A stretch of 64,000 nucleotides of DNA from Sisyra terminalis (lineage: Eukaryota; Arthropoda; Insecta; Neuroptera; Sisyridae): positions 34,697,482 to 34,761,481 of the forward strand of contig OY292274.1 of the NCBI GenBank assembly GCA_958496175.1, given 5' to 3'. This document shows, one piece after another, positions 37,401-46,900 of the stretch. A model generated the notes under the pieces. The model worked only from the letters and a program-made list of their open reading frames with translations. It had not been told where the DNA came from and searched no databases. Numbering within the stretch: position 1 is the first letter of the stretch; each line of letters begins with the position of its first letter. Both the position numbers and the translations under genes were made by a program.

Positions 37401-39042
37401 TTTTATTTTAAGGTTCTCAAGCACAAAATTGATGGTGTACGAAGAATATGTGCGCATCCGACTATGCCTCTTTGTAAGGATATTTGTAATGAGGTTTAGC
37501 GTACGGATTTTCCACAGACTTATTTCCTGATATTTTTTTACAGATTTAACTGGAGGACAAGATGGTTCTGTTCAGCTATGGGAATGGGGTCATCCTACTC
37601 CTATTGCAACACCACGACCACCAGGAACTTTTGCAAAAGTAACCAGAGTTCGGTTTTCGGAGCATGGAAATAAATTTGGGGTAGCCGACTCGGATGGAAA
37701 TCTTGGTTTATGGCAATTAAGTTTATCTGGAAATAATAATAAACCGTTTTATGTGAGTTTGATTTATTATCACCGGCATTATACAAGATTTTTCATACTT
37801 GCTTTCGTATCTTTTTTACGTTGAGATAATTTATTTTTGTGTACGATCTAGATAAACGTTGCTTTTAAATTAGAAATGAAACATCTTGTAAAATATAATT
37901 GAATTGATATTTCTACTCTTAAGTTTTAATGAGTTATGCATTTGATGTGTAAAAGAAGATCAATAACTTTCAGACCTATCAATGCCACAACAAAGGAATC
38001 AACGATTTTGTCTTCCTTGGATCTTGCAGTTTAATTGCAACAGGTATTGTCCTTTTTCCATATTTTTTATTTTTACTATTGCAATATCGTGTCGTTATAT
38101 CTAAATTTAGTTACGATTGTAAAACAATAAAATAACAACTTTTATTACAGCTGGTCATAGTTCAGAAAACAAAAATGTAGCGTTATGGGATACCTTGTTA
38201 CCTCAGAAATCTTCCCCTGTTATTGGTAAGATATAATTTATTAAAAATAGAATTTTAATTTATATTTGTTTATTATTTAACTAGTAATTTCCCGTGAAAT
38301 ATTCACAGCTCAGCCCTGACACAATCGGCAAAAGATAAAAATTAACAGTTGAATGAAATAGAAAATAGCTTGAAACTGTCATATTATTATGAAATAGACG
38401 AATCATTGTCTTATTCGCAATAATATTTTTATTGAATAAACACATAAATGTTGAATTCACTTGAATCTAATAAATATAATAACTAATTAACAAACAAATA
38501 CATAATGAAAACTTTACTTTATATCAAATAATAAGTTTAAAAATTACTTATACCACAGGTTTCACTTGTCACGAGCAAGGAGCCAGTAGTTTAGTTTTTG
38601 CTCCACAACACCAGTTGTTGATATCTGCTGGAAAACGAGGAGATGTTAATTTGTTTGATGTAAAAGCTCGAACTCTACGTCATCGATTTACGGCACACGA
38701 ATCGCCCGTTAAATGCTTAGCAATTGATCCTCATGAAGAATTTTTCGTTACCGGTTCTGCAGATGGAGATATTAAAGTATTTGCTTCTATTTTTCTAATA
38801 TATTCTTTTATTAACCAATATTCCCTACCAAATTGTTTTAGGTTTGGAGCTTAGCAGCCCACAATTTACTGTTGTCATTGCCAGGTGAACATGCTAGAGG
38901 TAGTTTTTTCAAAAATATTGGACAGGGTGTCACCCAACTGCACGTGGATGGATCTGGAAGATTATTTTCTTGCGGAGCTGATGGAAGTATGAAATTTAGG
39001 CAATTGCCTGATCGGGACCTTATTGTACAACAAATATATTAA
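16476..39042 (+). CDS. Rbcn-3A: Rabconnectin-3A (DmX-like) V-ATPase regulator, 30 coding exons
   Basis: The product is a giant WD-repeat scaffold that with Rabconnectin-3B promotes V-ATPase assembly and acidification of endosomes and synaptic vesicles (family knowledge). Exons: 16476-16562, 16805-17002, 19659-19812, 19881-20141, 20212-20347, 20402-20590, 20678-20817, 21011-21253, 21542-21695, 21751-21935, 21997-22419, 22475-22542, 22605-22750, 23735-28161, 28221-28481, 28861-29093, 30610-30788, 31369-31609, 31664-31798, 31861-32079, 32134-32460, 32546-32758, 33982-34182, 34242-34514, 37413-37473, 37544-37752, 37974-38043, 38151-38225, 38559-38776, 38842-39042. Every junction keeps frame with GT..AG ends, giving 9,927 nt and 3,308 residues. 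N-terminal WD repeats include [11 protein letters not shown] and LLTGG. A Rav1p-type central domain lies around residues 1450-1920 ([20 protein letters not shown]). C-terminal WD repeats lie at about 3030-3308 ([17 protein letters not shown]). The start MNCHQ is the first ATG of the exon. Length is close to the fly orthologue. Confidence 0.95.
19447..19611. mobile_element. inverted-repeat element in Rabconnectin-3A intron 2
   Basis: Two arms of about 42 bp (about 19,447-19,487 and 19,569-19,611) are near-perfect reverse complements. Each contains cctatgactcaatt joined to attaatgaataat. The interior carries cgacgcatttcaac followed by gtcatcatcgggg, a pattern common in arthropod short inverted-repeat transposons. 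It ends 47 bp before exon 3 of Rabconnectin-3A. Confidence 0.6.
23735..28161 (+). other. Rbcn-3A: giant exon 14 of Rabconnectin-3A (4,427 nt)
   Basis: This single exon encodes about 1,475 residues, or 45% of the protein. It enters in phase 2 (the acceptor TTTTTCAG follows a pyrimidine tract) and leaves in phase 1 at the GTAAGT donor. It carries the last part of the N-terminal WD region, acidic low-complexity linkers (for example [11 protein letters not shown] and the run near 27,900 rich in D/E), the Rav1p-type region, and repeated MDWGAP/LDWGAP motifs at about 27,810-27,885. There is no internal stop or frameshift. Open stretches on the minus strand within it follow the codon pattern and are not genes. 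Confidence 0.95.
29613..29720 (+). CDS. Rbcn-3A: candidate 108-nt cassette exon of Rabconnectin-3A
   Basis: Inside the 1.5-kb intron between exons 16 and 17, a segment bounded by ttccaaag and a strong GTAAGT donor is open for exactly 36 codons, phase 0 to phase 0. This matches the phases of both neighbours, so inclusion would keep the frame. The reading ([16 protein letters not shown], then [16 protein letters not shown]) has even codon content in an otherwise very AT-rich intron. The acceptor has a weak pyrimidine tract. I cannot recall a matching segment in other DmX-like proteins, so it may be lineage-specific, alternative or fortuitous. Confidence 0.35.
33288..33535 (+). repeat. fold-back repeat A copy in Rabconnectin-3A intron
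   Basis: This copy shares gatcactgaggaagattgcc and then atacgtatc with the copy at 11,640-11,710. It continues through tgcaaatttatgtttattg and a tail gttcaaagttagg. Only one arm of the inverted repeat is present, so it is a partial copy. It sits in the intron between exons 22 and 23. Confidence 0.55.
34658..34791 (+). CDS. Rbcn-3A: candidate 134-nt cassette exon of Rabconnectin-3A, phase-coupled to an upstream donor
   Basis: The segment starts after the acceptor tgctgctacccag and ends at AGA|GTAATT. Read with one base supplied from upstream, it encodes [16 protein letters not shown], then [18 protein letters not shown] and [11 protein letters not shown] with no stop. It is strikingly GC-richer than the intron. 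Its frame needs a phase-1 donor. Exon 24 contains one at 34,488/34,489 (CCAG|GTCAAT), 26 nt before the default phase-0 donor at 34,514. The cassette ends in phase 0, which joins exon 25 correctly. The serine/proline-rich peptide looks like a DmX-family linker, but that is an impression, not a search. Confidence 0.55.
35199..35412. mobile_element. palindromic MITE, family E, in Rabconnectin-3A intron 24
   Basis: The left end (gctcaagtccctttttgaacag, then tctggcaacgttgcattttc) is the reverse complement, with few changes, of the right end. The arms are about 95 bp, so the whole 214-bp unit can fold on itself. Related sequence lies at about 36,865-37,085 and 53,205-53,480, and a fragment at about 31,290-31,345. 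There is no coding region. The target duplication is not clear. Confidence 0.55.
35985..36105 (+). repeat. fold-back repeat A, tail fragment
   Basis: This fragment matches the tail of repeat A: tttacttttgtatattatatt, then aaacagtataacagttcaaag. It lies in the intron between exons 24 and 25 of Rabconnectin-3A. Confidence 0.5.
36865..37085. mobile_element. MITE family E, diverged copy
   Basis: The left part reads atctggcaacattgcatttt and the right part contains the inverse gaatgcaaggttctcagattt. The interior has ttaatttaattcgc and gaattaaat pieces as in the copy at 35,199. The copy is diverged, and its exact ends are uncertain. Confidence 0.45.
38281..38400 (+). repeat. fold-back repeat A, head fragment
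   Basis: The head of repeat A is readable (tttcccgtgaaatattcaca, then gttgaatgaaat, then gcttgaaact). It is a partial copy in the intron between exons 28 and 29 of Rabconnectin-3A. Confidence 0.5.
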
Positions 39043-39066
39043 AAATGTAATGTGTGCATTAAAGGC

Positions 39067-39072
39067 AATAAA
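39067..39072 (+). terminator. poly(A) signal of Rabconnectin-3A
   Basis: AATAAA lies 25 bases after the stop codon. This is consistent with a very short 3' UTR and marks the end of the gene. Confidence 0.7.
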
Positions 39073-40850
39073 TGAACCTTCGTCGTTTTGAAATATTATC
39101 ATGATATTTCATGATTCTTTTAGAACAAATTCCATTTATTTTATTTAGTATATTAGATCAAATATTGTTTTATGTTACAATTTATTTTATCTGTACAAGG
39201 AGTCCTCTTTTCTATATGTAAATAATACATAAACATAAAGCAACAATAAGAAAAAATAAAAGTTGATTTATTATTTATTTCAATATATATATTTACCATG
39301 TATAAACCAATTATGTTATAAAATTGGCTTAAACCTTTTGGTTTATTCAAAAGGCTGTATTGGTTATAAAAATTGTAATAACATATTTATCTTTTATCAA
39401 GAAGAACATAATATATTATATATTTAAAAAAATAATATTTAATAAAGCATCGCCATATTAAATTATAAAATATATTATTAAACTATAAAACTGCTTGCTA
39501 AATCATAATCTACCTATTAAAATATTTCATTCAACACTTTGATAACGTTCTATTAATAACTTTTGAAATAAAAAAGTAAAACTTTTTAAATCAGTTTCCA
39601 AAGATGAACTAAATTTACTTGTCTTATATTATAAGTTTCTTTTCTTCCAAACACAACATTGGGATTGTAATTGTTATTTTGTAAACATCAAATATTTCCT
39701 GGTATCATTAATTAATACTGATTATAAACCTTTTGATATTTTTAAACAGTGTGAAATGTAAGTAAATATAGTTCCGTTTATAATATCTGTAATATGTGTC
39801 TTATTATTTATATAAATTTAAAGAAAATATCCGTTTATTATTTGGCGTTATCAGATATTATTTTTAGTTATGTGCAATATGAAATAGACAAACTATTTCC
39901 ATTATAATAAATTTATAAAAAGTTATTTACTTTTCCTTTGTTAATAAATTGAGATAAACATATTTTGAATTTACTTGTATATGTTAGTATTATTTGTTGT
40001 AAATCAATCTTATTAGAAATTGAATATGTTTGTTAAGCTGTTGCATGTTTCCAATTGCAACAGTTTATATAATATTTTTAAAAAAATAGGATTAGCTAGT
40101 CAATATTATACCGTATATATTATAATTATATATTCAATTGATTTATATAAGCATTATATACATGTAATAATGTGCATCGTTAATAAAATGTTATGATATA
40201 ATATATTACATTTTATTATTTCAATATTCAAAAATTTTTTTATGAAAAAAGTCTATAGGACGGAAATGAACTAAGAAATACTTTCAACAAATTATTTCGA
40301 AGCATCACTAAGTGAACAAATGCGTTCCATTGTTGCGGAAATGAGCGTAACTTTTTATTTATATCCTCAATAGATATGCAGAAAAGTTCAACTATTTACA
40401 ATTTCAAAGTGCGCAATAGTTTTTCTATTAATATATCTTTAGTTTACATTGTCCGTATTTTAGTCTTAATTAATATGACAAAATATCTACTATGTAAGTA
40501 AAAGAAGGAGATTTTGATTTTACTAATTTTTACAAAAAATCAACATAATTTTAACGCAGAATTAGTTTATCATAAACCCATAACAAAATCCATAACAGTA
40601 AATTTCAACAATTTCAGCTTTCCATTCTTTCGTAAATTGACTAAATAAAGCGATTTATATGTAATAACTTTTCGCAAAGGAAAACAAATAAAATCCAGGC
40701 TCGTGTGAAGGGGTTGTAAAATACAAAAAAAATCTGACCAACACAAAATTTAATGGGGTGGAAAAATCAACATAATGTGGCGGAACATACATAAAAAACA
40801 AGATACCTATAATTGAAAGTAAAAGCTTCATAAGAATGTTTATATTGATC
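39073..40850. other. gene-free AT-rich region
   Basis: No gene or clear repeat structure was found in this stretch. Confidence 0.6.
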
Positions 40851-40972
40851 ATATTTATATTGATGTGGTATTGCATCATATTGGGTACACGGATTGGGGA
40901 TGCACACGTTGGATTCAAATTATGGCCATTTTTGCAATTTCAACAATGGAGTAATTAGAGTCTAATTACCCA

Positions 40973-42469
40973 GGGAATAATATAATATAAAATTAAAGGA
41001 AAATAATATACTTATAAAAGAACAATTTGGATTTCGACAGCGACATAACACAGAAATGCAGTTAGTCAGGCTAGTAAATGACATAACAAGAGAATTTAAT
41101 AACAATAAACATGCAGGTGCCATTTTTCTAGATATAGAGAAAGCATTTGACACAGCGTGGCATACTGGACTCATATTCAAGCTAATCAATTACAAATTTC
41201 CCACATACATAATATACTTAATACAAAGTTACCTAAAAAATCGAAAAATGTATGTAGAATACAACGGATATAAGTCAAACATCAAAGAAGTTGTAGCAGG
41301 TGTCCCACAGGGTTCCTTCCTGGGTCCCAAACTCTACCTACTTTATATTAATGACATTCCAAAAACAAAAGATGTGGAAGTAGCGCTCTTTGCAGATGAT
41401 ACCTGTGCATACACTAAATCGTACAGAATAACAGCCATTATAAATAGGCTACAACGGGCAGGACAAGGAATAACTAAGTTCTTTAATAAGTGGAAGACCA
41501 CAATAAATGATCAAAAGTCTGAATGCATCATATTCACAAAAAGAAGACCAGAAATTAGCAAAAAAATAGAATTAAATCATGTCCCCCTGGAATGGTCTAA
41601 AAATGTCAAATATCTTGGACTCACTCTAGATCAGAGGCTGACATTCACAAATCATGTCAACGGGGTGATAAACAAATGCATTGGGTTGCTACTAACACTC
41701 TACCCATTAATTAACAAAAAATCAAAACTTACTGCAGAGAACAATCTGTTACTATACAAAGTAATGGTTAGGCCTGTAATAACATACGGATGTCCTGTGT
41801 GGCACACTGTTAGCGAAGCCACATATAACAAACGTAACAAACTACAGATTCTCCAGAACAAATTCCTAAGACTGGTAGGAAACTATCCAAGAAATACGTA
41901 CATAAAAAAAATGCACGCAGATCTAGAAATAGACTTTATAAAAACGCACATTAAAAAATATGCCAAAAAATTTTATGAGCGGGGAAATATAGCTGATAAG
42001 GACATACTAAAAGACCTACACTACGATCAAGGTAACTACAAACACAAAAGAATAAAACACGGGCTAATATAATAAAAGAAAAAAAAAAAGAAGTCTTTAT
42101 AACTTAATTGAGATTAACCTATTAATTGTTAATACTTAACCAATTATATTTAATTTACTTAGGTACTTTTAAAACATGTTTTTTTTTTCTTTCTTAAAAA
42201 GTTTTTTTTATTTTGTTTTTTTAACAATGACAGAGGGAGTTTTTGAATTTCTCCCCCTTAAAAGGGCACCCCTATAATGAAATCAAAAAATAAAAATAAA
42301 GGAAAGGGAAATGAGTAGAAAAAGTTAAAAGGTAAAATATTGTGGGAAACAAGAGAAGGAACTTTTAAGTTAAACAAAAATGTTAAGATAAGTAAACAAA
42401 ACTTTAAATTTGTAAACTTACAAGTGTAGATTAATTGGAGGAAATAAAGTTTTATTATTATTATTATTA
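40973..42469 (+). mobile_element. 5'-truncated Jockey/I-type non-LTR retrotransposon
   Basis: The insertion is bounded by a 10-bp direct repeat TAATTACCCA (40,963-40,972 and 42,470-42,479). The reverse-transcriptase frame is open from about 40,990 (KEQFGFRQRHNTEMQ) to the stop at 42,072. The fingers domain and the front half of the polymerase are missing. Motifs present are the FLDIEKAFDTAWH stretch, VPQGSFLGP, the catalytic FADDT and the thumb-like VKYLGLTLDQRLTF. A 390-bp 3' UTR ends in AATAAAG followed by a TTA repeat, typical of TPRT elements with short-repeat tails. The frame has no stop in 350 codons, so the insertion may be fairly recent, but the copy cannot be autonomous. Confidence 0.9.
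41056..42072 (+). CDS. reverse transcriptase fragment (non-LTR element)
   Basis: The first ATG gives 338 residues covering RT motifs 3 to 9 and the C-terminal thumb/connection. It includes DIEKAFDTAW (the first aspartate of the active site) and FADDT (the catalytic pair). There is no endonuclease or RNase H in the copy. Upstream codons are open back to about 40,990, so the ATG is simply the first in a truncated frame. The C-terminal part (ITYGCPVWH, then LQILQNKFLRLVGNYP) is typical of arthropod Jockey-group proteins. It is not a host gene. Confidence 0.9.
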   Translation: MQLVRLVNDITREFNNNKHAGAIFLDIEKAFDTAWHTGLIFKLINYKFPTYIIYLIQSYLKNRKMYVEYNGYKSNIKEVVAGVPQGSFLGPKLYLLYINDIPKTKDVEVALFADDTCAYTKSYRITAIINRLQRAGQGITKFFNKWKTTINDQKSECIIFTKRRPEISKKIELNHVPLEWSKNVKYLGLTLDQRLTFTNHVNGVINKCIGLLLTLYPLINKKSKLTAENNLLLYKVMVRPVITYGCPVWHTVSEATYNKRNKLQILQNKFLRLVGNYPRNTYIKKMHADLEIDFIKTHIKKYAKKFYERGNIADKDILKDLHYDQGNYKHKRIKHGLI

Positions 42470-42479
42470 TAATTACCCA

Positions 42480-43160
42480 TACAAAAACCTTTAGAATTAC
42501 CGTTGGACTAGAGTTAGAGCGATAATTTTTTCGGTACAATCCTCGGCGGCACAGTAGCTAGATTGTACCGTTTTTAGATTTGAAAAAACTCAAGGAAAAT
42601 CAGTTGTAGCCGGAAAACTCTATTTTCTTTCCGGTTGCGGTATAAATGAATATTCAACCGGTACTATCAACTAGAGACCAGCACCCGGAGGAATCTGCAA
42701 AAAAAATCGTTTGTACCTCAATAGATTCAAAATTATAGCCGTTTTTGCTGTTTCAATAATGAAGTAATTAGAGTCTAATTACATTTACAAAAACCGTTGT
42801 AACTATTGTTTGAATCGAGCTAGAAGGATTTTTTTAAGATATGTGTCTACACCGTCTACACCCATGTGTACTAACACCCAAATTGCACTGCAATAAAATA
42901 TGTTTGTACTTCAGTTGAAAAAAATAACAGTCGTTATAAAATTCAACAATGGAATAAGTGCATTCACAAAATCGCTCATAACTTTTTTTGGGTTAAAGCT
43001 AGAAACAAATTTTTTTCGGTACAATCCTCTACGTGTCAAGGTCCATCTATGGTCGTTAAATTTTTTGAAAAATCTAACAATGGGAGGCTATCGATTTTTA
43101 AAAATAACTTTTTTTCGGTTGAGGTACAAACGAAAATTTTTTCGGTACAATCAAGTACAA
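42480..43160 (+). repeat. diverged tandem repeat F split by the retrotransposon
   Basis: Units share the motifs tttcaacaatgg/tttcaataatga, gtaattagagtctaattac, tttacaaaaacc and ttttttcggtacaatc. Joining 40,850-40,972 to 42,480 restores one unit. Further units start at about 42,745 and 42,940. Spacing is irregular (roughly 300 and 170 bp), so this is an old, partly deleted array. The function is unknown. Confidence 0.5.
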
Positions 43161-43449
43161 ACAAAACTCAATCTAAAAATATATTTAAAATTTTAATTTG
43201 TAAAATGCGGGTGCTAACTTGACAGAGGTTGGAATGGGGGTAAAATTTCGAAATGTTCCAATATTGGAACACTGGGCAAAAACGGGTTAAGGAAGAAGAT
43301 TTAAATTTCAATTATTGAATTTTTGGATCTAGTTATCGTTTTCTTTAATTAAAGTTGACGTATAAAATTGTTAGTGTTTTATATCAATTATATTTTTAAA
43401 TATAACGACATCTAAAATTAAAACTGAAAATGGAAATAATATTTTAGTA

Positions 43450-43831
43450 ATGATAAAAGTTTTATTAGAGTTAGGGGTCGTTATAGCACGTGTATGTGCT
43501 CAAGCCTTAAAGAAATCAATTCTCGAAGAAATAGAAGCTTCCCAAACAGCAGCAAGGTTAATCTACTTCTTTGATTATTGTTTGGTTCGGATTTTATTAC
43601 ATTTTATTTTTTTGTAGAAATCGAGCCACTTTTAGGCAAGGAGAATGTCGAAGCAAAATCATGAGTTTATCGGAAGCCAAAATGATTTTAAACGTAAAGG
43701 AATTAAATAATGAAGAAATTGAAAAAAGGTGGAAACAATTGCATGATGCTAATGTTAAATGTGGTTCAACTTACTTAAAATGCAAAGTTAATGCAGCTAA
43801 GGATAGATTATTTAAAGAACTAAATGAATAG
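43450..43831 (+). CDS. blp: Pam16/TIM16 (Magmas, black pearl), two exons
   Basis: The product is a J-like subunit of the mitochondrial inner-membrane import motor. It binds Pam18/TIM14 and holds it at the TIM23 channel, restraining stimulation of mtHsp70 (family knowledge). Exons 43450-43556 and 43618-43831 join in frame across a 61-bp intron to give 106 residues. The N-terminal hydrophobic helix (VLLELGVVIARVCAQALKK) is followed by the J-like domain SLSEAKMILNVKELNNEEIE. The segment HDANVKCGSTYLKCKVNAAK replaces the HPD motif of true J-proteins, as expected for Pam16. The ATG chosen is the only in-frame one. The protein begins a few residues later than most orthologues. The intron donor (GTTAAT) is weak. 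An AATAAA at 43,871-43,876 ends the gene, which is convergent with mRpL2. Confidence 0.88.
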
Positions 43832-43926
43832 TTGATATAATTTAAATCATCAGTAAGACACAATTGGCAAAATAAAATAACTAGTTATATTTTTTAAATA
43901 TCAAAACAATTTATTTTCTCTATTAG

Positions 43927-46900
43927 TTATGTACAACACATAGTAATTTTGTAAGGTTCTGGAGGTTTCGGAGCGCTTTGAATCATTACTCGAACAGGTG
44001 GTAACGGTCTAATTTTTCGGCCGTGTTTTCCTGTTTTACGTTGCCAAAGACCGGAGCGAGGACGATTTCCTAGTTCTCGATTTCTTTGAGCTGATCCAAT
44101 AGGAGTTTTTCCGTGCAAAATATTTGAAAGACGTCCTAAAAAACAAAAAAAAAATACACAAATTGAAACATTTTATTTTTAAAAACATTACCAACTGTGG
44201 CCATACAAGATTGATGTAAGGACAATTCTTGTTTTGAGGGCAATTGAAGAATAATACGGTCTCCTGCTCGTCTAGTGATTGTACCAAAAGTACCAGCAGC
44301 ATGCATAAGTTGACCGCCACTACCTGGATATTTTTCAACGCAATGAACAAGAGTTCCAGTAGGTAAAGCACCTAGTGGATATGCATCCCCTTCATTTGGT
44401 CGGACTAAAATTAAATTGATTTAATACAGTCTCGAAATACTTATGATAAATACAACATAATACCAGGTATACGAGGAATAAAACTAGAAGTTCGGATTAT
44501 ATCTCCGGCTTTCATATTTTCAGTTGCTAAAATGTATCGTAGTTCATCTCCATGAGCAATTAGTGCTATATGAGCCGTACGGCATCTAAAATGGCAAAAA
44601 TCGTTGCATTTTTGTGATTTTTCAGCAGTTTAATTTAATTTACAACTAATTTAACATGACACAGATACAATTTTGATCAGGGGAAGGTAAAGAAGAAAAA
44701 ACAGTACACTTCCTAAAAAAATTATTCGACTTGAATATATTTGATAAATAATTTATTAATATTAAATCTTTGACGATTTTTACTAAATTAATACTAATAT
44801 ATCAAGTTCTTATGCCTGTCTGTACATTTCAATTTTAAACCCAATTTTAGGGTAAATATTTGTTTCAAGATGCCCTTATCACAAATTAAACATTTTTAAA
44901 ATTTTTGTCTGAACATCTCTTTATAATTAAAGAACGGAACAACCGTATTTAATGAAATTTGGTATTAAGATACAGTACAATTACCCACTCACATTAGGCT
45001 ATTTATCATTTCTTATAAATAATAAGGGATGGTACTCCCTACGTAAAAACTGAGGAATGATTTTTTTTACTTTAAACAGGCGAGTTATATATCGATGGAA
45101 AGGTATTTACAAGTAAAACAATAACTTTAATATATTAATATTTTTAGTTGAACTTATAACTAGCACAGTAAGTTCATTTAAAAGTACAAAAAATCGTTTC
45201 TTTGGAATATAAAAATTTGTAAATACAAACATAAGATTTATGAATATGTTAATAGCGCATTGGTTTATATATCTGATGCTCATAATTGAAGAGCCGTAGG
45301 TTCAAATCTTACACGAACCTTTTTTTTTAAATTGTAGTAGACCTCTACGATTGCTCAATTCGAAAATATTAACGAAAAAAGTAATAGAATTAATAGTAAT
45401 AAAGCTTATAGTAAATACGTATTTAAAACCGTGCATATATAAAATCGTGTATTTATATACTCCCTTTGATTGGTGAAATTCGTATAATCGGTGTATTTCT
45501 TATAAGAAGTAGGCATGTGATAAGATTTTTTATGACAATTCCTACCATAAAAAAGTGAAAAGGGGTGACTAAGTTTGTATGAGATAATGTAGAGTTAATC
45601 AGCAATCGAAATTTTAAATTTAATAATCAAAGTGCTGTTAAAGACGAAACATTTTTACCGCTTAATATAAAACAAAGTTCATCTATATTCATAAATAAAA
45701 TGTGAGTAAAATAAAGTGTCTGTTTTCTGTTATATATCATTGTAACAACAGCATTATAAATAACATCATTTCACTAAAGTAGTATGTAAGTTTATACCAA
45801 ATAGGCGCTTTTTAATTTTTGTTTGTTTTTCAACATTCAAACTTTTTAAATTCTAATTTTGTAAACCTTTAACAATTATGTATTCTGCTGAAAAGCATTA
45901 AAGGAGCAATTTTTTGTCATATATTTCATTATCAATTTATACTAGCATATATAATTCTTACGGATGTCTGTACATTTCAATTTTAACCCAATTTTAGGGT
46001 AAATATTTGTTTCAAGAGGTCCCTATTTCAAATTTAACTTTTTAAAATTTTTGTTTGTCACTTTGTCTGTATGTCCTTTTATAACTAAAGAACGGAACAA
46101 CCGAATTTTATGAAATTTGGCAATAAGATACAAAACAGTTTTCCACTAATAGTAGGTAATATATCATTCCTTAAAATAAAGAAGGGAAAGAATTCCCTTA
46201 GGGAAAACTGAGATACAAAAAAAAAATGTTTGTAAATACAAAGGTCTTACAAAAATATGAAATAAAAATCATTACTCTTTTTCGGTTAAAGTATTATAAT
46301 AAAGCATTTATTATATTTATATCCATTAATTATGTGAAACAATTTTGGCTATTTTTCGACTTCCCCCTCCTTCTCGAGATTTTGTTCTATACCTCACCCC
46401 CTAATCTCACGTGAATTTTTTTAAAATGCATGTTTACAATGTAAATGACTTAATCTTCTGTGCTTCGATTACGCTAGATTTATTCAGAAATACAATTTTC
46501 TTATATTTTTTTTTTTTTGTGGAGACTAGTAATTAAAATTTTTCAATGCCATAGCATAACATCACAATGAAAAAATCAAACAATAAAGTACTTAAATAGG
46601 AACTATTATAGTTCGCAAAAGAATAACTTTAATTCAATCCAGTGATTACTGAAAACAACATGTCCATGTTATTTTCAGTAATCGTAATGATAAAAGTAAA
46701 CCGCAATCGTTATTATTATATTTGATTTAGCCATATTTTAGTGGAGAAACATTTATTACTTAAATTACCTCAGTTTTCTTGCAATTTTACACAGTTTCTT
46801 GCGGAAAAAAAATAAAGTGATATTTTCCGAGACCGTCACCTTCCCCACGTGAGATTGAGTGAGACTTTACTGGACCCCCTCCCCTAAACATCTCACGTAA

